A program made the position numbers and the translations under genes. A DNA stretch of 64,000 nucleotides from Hyaloraphidium curvatum (taxonomy: Eukaryota; Monoblepharomycota; Hyaloraphidiomycetes; Hyaloraphidiales; Hyaloraphidiaceae): positions 248,001-312,000 of the forward strand of contig JAIVFI010000017.1 of NCBI GenBank assembly GCA_025558095.1, read 5' to 3'. Positions 10,106 through 18,408 of the stretch are shown piece by piece. How positions within the stretch are numbered: position 1 is the first letter of the stretch; every line of letters begins with the position of its first letter. The notes beneath the pieces were generated by a model. The model worked only from the letters and a program-made list of their open reading frames with translations. It did not search any database and was not told the DNA's origin.

Positions 10106-11772
10106 ATGAGCGGAACCGAGAAAACCCACGACGCCACCGCCGGAACCGATGCCGTCGCGCCCGGCGTCCCAGCTTCCTTTGCCTCACAGGCCGACTCGCG
10201 CGTCCCGGACGCCGACTTCACCCCCGAAGAATGGGTGTGCCTATTTCCCGCCGCGGCGCCGCCCTTCCGGCCTCTGCTGCCCGACGAGGAATCCGGGGAG
10301 GCGGGGCGCGATCCCTCCGAAGAGTTCCGAAAAGCGAACCCAGTGACGCTCGAAACCATGCTGGAAGAGTTTGACAACCCAGTGCTTCGCTTCTTTGCTT
10401 GTCTCGGCGCGTCTCGAAGTGCGAGCTTTTTGGGCTGGAGGATGGCTTGCCAGACGGGACTCGGGTTCTGCATGATGCTGGTCTTCCAGGGGCTGGCCTG
10501 GTCTTGGAACGATGGCCTCTTCGGGACGAAGCAGATGATAGCAGGTGTGACTTCCCTGACAGCGTTGGCTTTTGCCGCCGTTGGCACGTTCGTGCTCGTC
10601 GCGGTGAACATGCCCAAAGTGCCGAAGGTACTGGATTTTGCCGCGCCCGCGGTGCTCTGCAGATGGCTGCAGGTGGGCAAAAAGACAGAGCAAGAAGGAC
10701 AGAAGTCTGGCTCGACGCTTGAGGGAACCCAAAGCCTCCTCGCGCACGAAGAGGGCGACCGATTCTGTCCGTGCTCCAGCTGCATCGGCAACGTGCAGCA
10801 GCTTGCGGGTTTCATGACCTTCTTGGACATCACATTGAATTTCGTGCTCAACTTTCTTTTCACCTGGACCGCAGGATGGACCGCGTGGGTCACGTACGGC
10901 TCCAAGCTGTGGTCCACGTGGTGGGGTTGCGTTCTCGCGGCAATCGATGGTCAGGCAACCGCACGTCCTTCGCAGGGAGCATTTACTCTGACATATTTGC
11001 CTTCCTTCCGTTTGCAGTTTGTGCTGCTGTGGCCTACATAATGAACTCTGCCTGTCGCTTCGTTGGCATCGCCAACATTGCATACGCGAGGCTGGAAGCA
11101 AGACTCCACCACCGCGCCGTCGTCCTCTCCATGAGATCTATGCTGGAAACTGTGCTCAGCGGCCGTTCGGCTAGCCAGGCGCCGTGGCTGTACGTTCGAC
11201 AGCACCGCAACTTTGCAGCGTGGTGCAAGATCCGCGAGATTCAGGACCAGACCCTGCTCAGTAACTCCGTGTTTGTCATCCTGTTCCCCTTGGCCATCGT
11301 CGCTATCATAGTCAATGTTGTGAGTGAAAACTGGACGGGTGAGCGTGAAACGGGTGCTGACTCTGGTGCCATCCTGCAGGCCGTCGGGTCCTGCATCCCG
11401 GCGTGGCTTCTCTTTCTCACTTGTACCATCATGCTCTACATGCTGGTCAACGCCGTCAACCTCACCTCGCGCAACAACCTCATCTCCGTGGTCGCATCGG
11501 CGTACCACGACGGCCGCCGCGACCTCCGCACCGCGTGCCTCAAACTCGGCCCGACCCCGCTCGCTGCCTCGCTGGAGCAGCACGACCGGGTCATCGGTTC
11601 GTTCCTCGAGGTGTCGCGATACAGCGCCAAGATCCTGGGGTTCACCGTCTCGTACGGGGGCGTGCGGACGATGCTTGTGACGCTGGTCACCCTCATGGTG
11701 GCCTTGTGGAGCGTGTTCCGGTCGCTGGGGGTGTTCTTCACCATGGAGAGCTTCTGCCCGATTGTATCGTAG
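10106..11772 (+). CDS. Multi-pass membrane protein, orphan family, copy 2
   Basis: Two exons (10106-10925, 10976-11772) around a 50-nt intron give 538 aa. The acidic N-terminus (about residues 1-100) is longer than in copy 1. Hydrophobic segments follow near GLGFCMMLVFQGLAW, LTALAFAAVGTFVLVAV, FLDITLNFVLNFLFTWTAG, IFAFLPFAVCAAVAYI, VFVILFPLAIVAIIVNVV and LLFLTCTIMLYMLV, with a final one at MLVTLVTLMVALWSVFRSLG. The loop Cys cluster (DRFCPCSSCIGN) aligns with that of copy 1, as do the C-terminal helix and the ending FTMESFCP. The donor of the proposed intron (GTTGCG) is weak but restores the frame and the paralogue match. Function is unknown; a sensor, channel or transporter at a membrane are all possible. 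Confidence 0.68.
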
Positions 11773-12028
11773 GGTTCGGGCCTTGGAACGATAGTAGTAG
11801 AGCACGGGCTACCGTCCGATCGTGCGGCTTCCCTAATCGGCGACAAAGGACGCCGCCAACGGAGGAGGACCGCAATATCTACCAGGGCATGCAATTGTTG
11901 TCGCTCTCAAAACAGATCTGGCGTCCTCCGATCAGCGCTTCTGCTGCTAGAGGCGCTTGATTCGCGGCCGGCTCGCAAACAATCGACAACAGATCTGCAA
12001 CGTCAACATCGACTCTAATCGCCTCGCG

Positions 12029-13106
12029 ATGACCAAATCGCTGCTCGTCGTCGGCGGCACGGGCTTCCTCGGCTCGCGCATCTGCCGCGAGGCGGCGCTC
12101 CGCGGCCTGCGCGTCGCGTCGCTGTCGCGGCGCGCTCCGAGTCCCGCGCTGCTCTCGCACGCGTGGGCGCGGTCGGTGGACTGGAGGACGGGCGACGTGC
12201 TGCGCGGGGACGCCGACAGCGCGGCGGCGTTCGACGGGCGCGACGCGGCGGTGCACTGCGTCGGGCAGCTGCTGAGCGACGCGGCGTACAAGGACGCCCT
12301 GCAGGCTGGCGATCCGGCGGCGCTGGCACGTGCCGCGGCGGGCGCAGTGGGGGGCTCGCTCGCGGGCGCGGCAAAGTCGGTCGCGGGACTGGCGATGGCG
12401 GTCGCGGGAGGGCTGGCGGAGGCTGCAAAAGGGAGGCCGGCCTTCGCCGCGGGAGGCTACGGGGCAGGATCGGGGACGGGCTTCGGCAGCGGCTTCGGTG
12501 GAGTTTTCTCCAGCTCCGCATCATCCGCCTCGTCTTCGGCATCGATATACACCGCAAACCGGGACTCTGCTCTGGCGGCCGCGTCGGCAGCCGCAACCGC
12601 CAAAGTGCCGCAGTTCGTGTTTGTGAGCGCTGCGGATCCGCTGCCGTTCCGGACGGACTACGCCGACGCAAAGCGGCAAGCAGAACGGCTGCTGCTGGAT
12701 CCCGCAGCGTTTACGTTCGAGACGGTGGTTCTGCGGCCAGGTGGGGGCTAACTTGGGCCATCATTCCTGGGCTGCAAAGCTGACGTGTCCTGCCGTTCCC
12801 TCACCGCGATCTCCAATTCCGTGTTTGCCTCGCTGTATTCGCTTCTTCTCCCTTCACCTCTATTCTCATCCAGGCCTCATGTACTCGGACTCCCGCCCCC
12901 CGACCCTGCCCATCGCCGCCGCCCTCTCCGTCCTCTCCTCCCTCTCCACCCCGCTCCGCGCGCTGATCCCCCGCGCCGCCGATTTCCCGCTGCCCGCAAA
13001 ACCGCTGCACGTGGACGTGGTCGCGCGGGCGGTGGTGGAGCTCGTCGTGCAGGGCGGCGGGAGCGGGATCAGGAACGCGGACGAGATCGAGGAGCTGGGA
13101 GAGTAG
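12029..13106 (+). CDS. COQ11: COQ11-like NAD(P)-binding mitochondrial protein
   Basis: Exons 12029-12740 and 12874-13106, joined across a 133-nt intron, encode 314 aa. The N-terminus has the Rossmann dinucleotide motif VVGGTGFLGSRICREA directly after the start, then VHCVGQLLSD and later the FVSAAD and YADAKRQAE segments of atypical short-chain dehydrogenase/reductases. This arrangement matches Coq11 (yeast YLR290C), part of the coenzyme Q synthome in the mitochondrial inner membrane. An Ala/Gly-rich insertion (about residues 100-175) is unusual. The C-terminal exon ends in HVDVVARAVVELV, typical of the family's last helix. NDUFA9 is the nearest alternative, but length and motif order favour COQ11. 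The intron is the second longest I placed in the upstream half. Confidence 0.75.
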
Positions 13107-13335
13107 CGGGGTTGCGGACACGGGCGGAGCGGCGGATCGTGCGCATGGAATTCAGCGCTTTCTTTTGCGCTGGCATAGAACGTTGGCTGACCGAGCTATG
13201 TTGCGTTCAAGACTCCGGTGTTGCCATCTCTGTTTGGCCCAAACACAAGCTCGGCCCGACCCCTGTTGACGCTTACAACGTCCCTCCGCCGCCGCATCGC
13301 GCCTTCCCTTCCGTGCAGACCGCGTCCGAATAGCG

Positions 13336-14035
13336 ATGCACTTCAACCCAAACTCGCCCCGGCGCCAACAGCGCCCGCCGGCGGCGCGCGACGCCGGGAA
13401 CCCGCGGCAGCCGGCGAGCGCCGCGGCGCAGTTCAAATCGAAGGTGGGCCCCGTCCCGTCCCCGGAAACCGACCCTTGCCGACCTTTGCCGCCTCCCGGA
13501 ACCCCGATCCCCCGCCTGCCACCCCCCTGGACCCGCGCCGGACCCTCGCCCCGGATCCCTAACGCACCCCTCCGCCGGGCCCCGCAGGTCGTCTGCGACC
13601 TCTCCTGCTCCTCCTGCTCCCTGCACATCTGCCGCCGCGGCATGCGCGCCGTGCTCCTGGGGGACCACCGCGTCGAGCTCTACTCCACGGACCTGCCGCC
13701 TGCGCAGGCGGTGCAGGTCGGCGGGTGCTACCGGACGCGGTCGTGCGAGTGCCGCGTGGGGGACGTGGCGTGCACGAGGTGTGGGGGGGTGATCGGGTAC
13801 CATGTCACGGCGCCGTGCTCGAGGTGCTTGGAGGGAAGCAACAACGGACACTTTTGGTGGGTGCCTCGGCTGCTTGCTGGGGTTCGTTCCTGACGAGCGG
13901 GATAGGATGTTTCTGCCCGATGCCGTGCGGGGAACCGAGCGGCTGGACGCGAGCGGGAGGAGGTTCTTGGTTTGGAGCGAGCTGGGCGATGCCGAGGAGG
14001 ACGAGCCGGCCCAGGCGGAAATCGTGTGCCGGTGA
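13336..14035 (+). CDS. FAM72 family protein
   Basis: Three exons (13336-13443, 13588-13856, 13906-14035) give 168 aa. The middle exon carries the family signature: a Cys cluster in VVCDLSCSSCSLHICRRGM, then ELYSTDLPP, then CYRTRSCECRVGDVACTRCG, then IGYHVTAPCSRCL and NNGHFW. Spaced CxxC pairs suggest structural zinc binding. The last splice restores FWMFLP, as in animal FAM72. Animal FAM72A antagonises the uracil glycosylase UNG2. Whether the fungal form does so is unknown. The size is close to the 149-aa human protein, with a Pro/Arg-rich N-terminal extension. Confidence 0.85.
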
Positions 14036-14405
14036 TCCCTGCGGCCCGGGGATGTTTGGGACAGGACTGCGAACCGACTATTCTCGCGTCTTGAGACGCA
14101 CACGGTGGCGCTTTTGAGCGTCGGGAGTTTTTCGGAGGGGAGGAATCAAGGAGGCGCGAGGGCATGGACATCGCTGGAGGAATCGCAGCGGTGGAGGATG
14201 GTAGGCACTGTCGCGGACCTCCGTGCCGCTATCACCACTGCCTGTACTTGCTAGACGTTGATTGATCTATCGCCTCTGCCGCCATTCCTGCCCCCGTCCA
14301 CGCGCTACACAGCAAAGCCGCATCAGAGGCCGTGGCCCCTGGCCGTGCGCAAGAGTCCACACCCCTCCTCGTCGACCTAACCTCACGAAAGCGCCGCTAT
14401 CTGCA
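14036..14405. other. Convergent intergenic region
   Basis: Holds the 3' ends of the FAM72 gene and of the minus-strand gene at 14406-15008. No other coding or RNA feature is visible in these 370 bp. Confidence 0.45.
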
Positions 14406-15008
14406 CTAGTCCCGCTTGTCCTTGGCCGGCTCAGACGACGCGCCAATAAAGTCTTCGAGCGAGCCCCGGATGGTCTCGGAGGACAATCCAGGGATCAGTG
14501 GCGCCCTTTCCACATCCCCTTCGGCCTGCCCCTCGACATCTTGCGAGTCCCCACCTTGCACTGTGGGAATCCAGCAAACGTCCAGCCCCGGAGGCGCCTC
14601 CACCGTATCCCCGCGCAGGTAGAGCCGCCATCCCTCAGCACTAAGCACGTCCGTGGTGTCCCAAAACCCCAGGTTCCCAAAATTGAGCCTGCCGACGATG
14701 TATGCGCCGGCCGCAAGCTTCTCGGGCAGTGGCTTTTTTCGGTCCCACAGAGGATCCCCTTGAATGGCCGCCCGCACCTCGTCGTCCCCCGGGGCCCGGC
14801 CGGGGTCGGCGCACCACCAAAGGTCGATACACGAGCGTCCGCGCGGAGTCAACTCAAGAGCATCGGCGACTGCTTCGTGGAGGGCGCGGAGGTGCGGCGC
14901 GCGGGCGAGCGGGATGTGAATCCAGAAGGCGCGGGGGAGCAACCGCACAAAGAGGCCAGGGGTCGAGAGCCATTTGGCGGGGGGCTGCGCGGACTTGTAC
15001 ATTGGCAT
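14406..15008 (-). CDS. Unknown 200-aa protein (copy A)
   Basis: A single-exon 200-aa frame with an ATG at 15008. It is soluble, with Trp-rich patches (FWIHIPLARAP, CIDLWWCADP, LGFWDTTDVL) and a segment GWRLYLRGDTVEAPP followed by VCWIP. The C-terminus is acidic. I recognise no family. A diverged, damaged copy of the C-terminal half lies on the same strand near 15986-16270. The gene is divergent from the small membrane protein at 15115, with only 106 bp between starts. Confidence 0.55.
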   Translation of the reverse strand: MPMYKSAQPPAKWLSTPGLFVRLLPRAFWIHIPLARAPHLRALHEAVADALELTPRGRSCIDLWWCADPGRAPGDDEVRAAIQGDPLWDRKKPLPEKLAAGAYIVGRLNFGNLGFWDTTDVLSAEGWRLYLRGDTVEAPPGLDVCWIPTVQGGDSQDVEGQAEGDVERAPLIPGLSSETIRGSLEDFIGASSEPAKDKRD

Positions 15009-15114
15009 GGCGGGGTCCGCAATATGCTGGCGTGCTGCCGTCCGGCGGTTCTGTCTTTTGCTGGTGTTCTCGCGGCCGCTGGGGGAAGAGGGCGACGTGG
15101 CCTTTTCGTCTCCG

Positions 15115-15883
15115 ATGGCTTCCGCTTCCCTGCCCCCAGCTCACGACGAAAATGTTATCTCGCCGACGACGCCGCAGCCGTCCGTGCCATTGCTTGCGCT
15201 TGGCGCCAGCGCGGCAACTGGAGGCGGCGGCACCGCAGCTCAGAGCATTGAGCCCGCTCAAGAAGCGCCAAGAGCGCCCTCTATCGAAGTGCACTGGGTC
15301 AATCTTGGGAAGCTTGTAGATCGGACTATTGCTCTGGGACGCGGACCATCTCATGGAGCGGATTTGTACCGACGCTTCGCTGCTGAGGCAAAAATCTTCT
15401 TCGGTGCTGGGAAAGTCACCCTGTTCGTTCTGCCGGCCAACAGTCTGGAGTTGCCGGAGGGGAAGTTTGCCTATGAGGCAAAGGACGGAGGAAAGCTGCT
15501 AGCTGCCTTCGCCAAGGGCAGAGGAACGCTTCTCTTGTGGTCCGATTACATGGACACCGACCTGATTGCGGACAAGGTCGTCGTGGCCCAAATTGGTCTC
15601 ATATCATATCTTTGGAACTGTTGTGGGCTTTTGCTTACGTTGCTCTGGTCATTTTGTATCTCACTCCGCCCCATGAGACGATGCAGCAACGCTGCACTTC
15701 AAGAGAGATGAAATCCTGAAGATGACGTACAACTTCCTCCTCTTTGCGGGCTTTTTCGGCGCGCTGATCCGGATCATCGTGGTGGGGGACATTGTGGGCT
15801 TGATCGTGTCTGGTTCCATCTTTGCTGGATTCTTCGTCATCCGTGTTCTGTACTCCTTGTGGCAGTACTACCACTTGCCGTAG
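15115..15883 (+). CDS. Small membrane protein of unknown family
   Basis: Exons 15115-15595 and 15687-15883 around a 91-nt intron give 225 aa. After a Ser/Pro/Ala-rich N-terminus there is a folded region (about residues 55-160: HWVNLGKLVDRTIALGRG ... FFGAGKVTLFVLP ... GTLLLWSDYMDTDLIADK). The second exon adds two closely spaced membrane helices (NFLLFAGFFGALIRIIVVG, IVGLIVSGSIFAGFFVIRVL) and a short tail. Splicing at GTCTCA/GATGCAG gives one continuous frame. No family name can be given. An inner-membrane or ER hairpin protein is plausible. Confidence 0.55.
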
Positions 15884-15985
15884 ATCCCTCGTGGGAGATG
15901 ACGATGGTCCCTCTAGTCCTCATGCGGATCGAAAGGCGAGCCAGCAGGCCCAGGAGGTCCTCGAGCAGGCCGCCGTTGCTTTCCC

Positions 15986-16270
15986 AGGACGGTTTCAGGA
16001 AGCAGCCACGCCCTTTCCCCTCATCCCCTCGTCCTCGGCCGGGTCCTCCTCCTCCCACGGATCACCGTCCTCGGCGGGAATCCAGACGTCGTCCAGGTAC
16101 AGTGGGAGCTCTGCCGTGCCCCCGTGAAGGTGCAACTTCCATCCTGCAACCGAGAAAAGAGGTAATTGGACTTCCAGATGCTGTAATAGTCGACCAGGTT
16201 GACCCGGTCAAAACCTTCTGTTTCCTACTCCGCAGATGTGCCACCGCCGTCCATACGGTCGTATAGCACC
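15986..16270 (-). pseudogene. Decayed copy of the 14406-15008 gene (copy A')
   Basis: On the minus strand the translated pieces NLVDYYSIWKSNYLF and SVAGWKLHLHGGTAELPLY, then DDVWIP, line up with LGFWDTTDVLS/AEGWRLYLRGDTVEAPPGLDVCWIP of copy A. They lie in two frames, a one-base shift apart near 16160. An in-frame TAG precedes them near 16225. Either this is a broken duplicate or an unusual intron hides the shift. The strong polypyrimidine-CAG just before the second piece keeps the intron option open. The matching 5' half was not found with confidence. Confidence 0.4.
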
Positions 16271-16363
16271 GCCACGTGCTTCCGCACGGACAAGCTGCTC
16301 CTGCGCCTAAGGATACCAGGCCTGCTTGAGTCTCAAGGACGACTCTCCGAGAGCGATACATCC

Positions 16364-16944
16364 ATGCAGAGCCTCCTCTCTTGGGCTTACGGGCTGAAGG
16401 ACTCTTCGCCGACGAAGTTAGACGACCTCGCGAAAGTGGCGGCCGCGGAAACAAACGATGGGGCGATCGGTTTCAGAGATGATCTCGCAAGCTTCCTGAG
16501 AAGCTCATTGAATCGAGTGACACTTCCGATGGCGATTTCGTGCTGCTTGCCGCCCGCCATGCGGTGCTGCGCGTTGAAATGGCCGAAAAACTCGAGAACC
16601 ACTCGGACTCGGATCGGTTCGAGAAGCTTGCGAGAGACCTCACAGCCTTGGATGGGAACGCTTCTGCCGCCATGCGCACGGCCAGGATCACAGTCATGCC
16701 GCAGCAGAGTGAGTAGATGAAGCGGGACGCTTCCGCAGCTGTGAGGAGAGCTGCTGAGGCGACGCAGGCTCTTCAGCGGGCGCGTAAAGGTGCTCAAGGC
16801 GACATTAAGGCTGAGAAAGGCGACGACCGTTCCACGCGGTTGATGGAGCCGGACCTTCTGAGGCGTCGAAGCGGCAGCGGACGGAGTAGCGCGAGGAGAC
16901 CACGGATCGTTGAAGCTCTGTACGAGCAGCTCGACTTGGAATGA
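16364..16944 (+). CDS. Putative small helical protein, exon structure uncertain
   Basis: Helical, charged sequence runs through this interval in two frames: MQSLLSWAYGLKDSSPTKL... first, then KLIESSDTSDGDFVLLAARH ... RFEKLARDLTALDGNASAA, then a coiled-coil-like AAEATQALQRARKGAQGD to the stop at 16944. At least one and probably two short introns would be needed (around 16470-16485 and 16710-16739). The second interval is only 30 nt, shorter than the other introns here. I do not recognise a family, and the region could also be partly non-coding. Confidence 0.35.
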
Positions 16945-17088
16945 AAACATCTTCTCACAGTCTCGATCTTCCTGTTTTCCGATCTCTCCTTCAGCTTTTC
17001 GTGACACTCGGTTTGGTGTGACGGCAACCGTCCAACTTCGCTGGGGACCACAAAGCACCCAGACTGGAACACAAATCCTACCGCAGAC

Positions 17089-18367
17089 ATGCAAATGAAG
17101 ACCCAAGAGCCCTTTGCGCTGTCGTTAACCAGCCGATCGCGAGGCATGCGGCGCCCCGTGGTTCGCTTCGTTGCCGCGATCATCGCCCTCGCTTTCATTC
17201 CCCTGCTCCTCCGGACACGTGGCCCAACCGATCGGCCCTTTCTCGAGCTCAAGTCCACCACCGGCGTTATCTCGTCGCCCGTCGACGAACACATTAGTTT
17301 TCTTGCCCCGACCCCGCTCGTGGTCTCGATGGCCCGCGAGAGGCTGCTTTTGACCATGAAGGCAGCGCTCGCTGGTGTCAGCAAGGTCGCCCTTGTCGGC
17401 ATTCCACTGCACGGCAACAAAGGAGACTCGGCTATCACAGCGGGGGAGCTGGAAGTGCTGAAGCAGCTTGGGATCAGCGTGGTTTACTTCGGGGTTGAAC
17501 ACGACGAAGCGGAGAAGCAAGCCACCGAGATTGAGGAAGCTCTGCCTCCAGGACCTTCCTCCGGTGAGTCCTGCCATGTTCGCATGACTTGACCGCACTG
17601 ACGACTGTGTGATTGCAGCTGTGCTGTACCACGGAGGCGGAAACTTCGGCTCGATCTGGAAGAACGAGCACGGCTTCCGGCTCTTCCTCGTGCGACGCCT
17701 CCTGCACCGCCGGATTGTGCTGCTCCCCCAAACCATCCTTTTTTCCGGCTCGGATCGCCTGCTGCAGGAGACTGTCGATACCTATGCTCTTGCGAAAGAC
17801 CTCACGATCATGGCACGGGACCCCCGATCTTTCGACATCCTCGCACATCGGTTTGCACAGCACAAGATCTTCCATTGCCCGGACTCGGCTCTCGCTCTCG
17901 GACCCAAGAACTCATCGCTGGTGCTGGAGGCGGCCGGAATGGTCCAGGACATCGACATTCTCTACCTACTGCGTGTCGACCACGAGTCCCGATCGCGCGA
18001 CTGGAGCGCCGATACCCTCCGCGCGAGGCATCCGGGCCTCAAAGTGGAGGTCGCGGACTGGCTTTTCTACGGGGAACCCGTCAAGGACCCGGACCCGATC
18101 GCCGCCAACCTCCGCCGCACGGAGCTCGGCCTACGCTTCCTTGCGCGCGCCAGGGTCGCCGTCCTGGACCGCCTCCACGGGCACATTCTCGCCAGCATCT
18201 TGGACGTGCCACACGCCATCATCGACAACTCTTACGGCAAGCTCACTGGGTTCCACGGGGCGTGGACGTTGGGCGCAGACAATGTTGTGGTGGTGGCGGA
18301 CGTGGACGAGGCGTCCGATGCGGCGGAGCGGCTGCTCGTCGAGGCGCCGGCTGGGAGGGTTCAATAG
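17089..18367 (+). CDS. Type II membrane polysaccharide pyruvyl transferase-like protein
   Basis: Exons 17089-17563 and 17619-18367 around a clean 55-nt GTGAGT...GCAG intron encode 407 aa. A short cytosolic tail precedes a signal anchor (about residues 24-44, VVRFVAAIIALAFIPLLLR). The catalytic region opens with IPLHGNKGDSAITAGE, then YHGGGNFGSIW, VLLPQTILF and a C-terminal RLHGHILASILDVPHAIIDN followed by KLTGF. These are hallmarks of the PS_pyruv_trans (DUF1919-like GT-B) superfamily, which adds pyruvate ketals from phosphoenolpyruvate to galactose or related sugars. Its topology indicates Golgi action on a surface or secreted glycan. In fungi, fission yeast Pvg1 is the known example, though this protein looks nearer bacterial EPS enzymes in its motifs. 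Confidence 0.85.
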
Positions 18368-18408
18368 TGCTCTAGTACGAGTGCCGTGCCCGATAGATTA
18401 CCGCCTGC

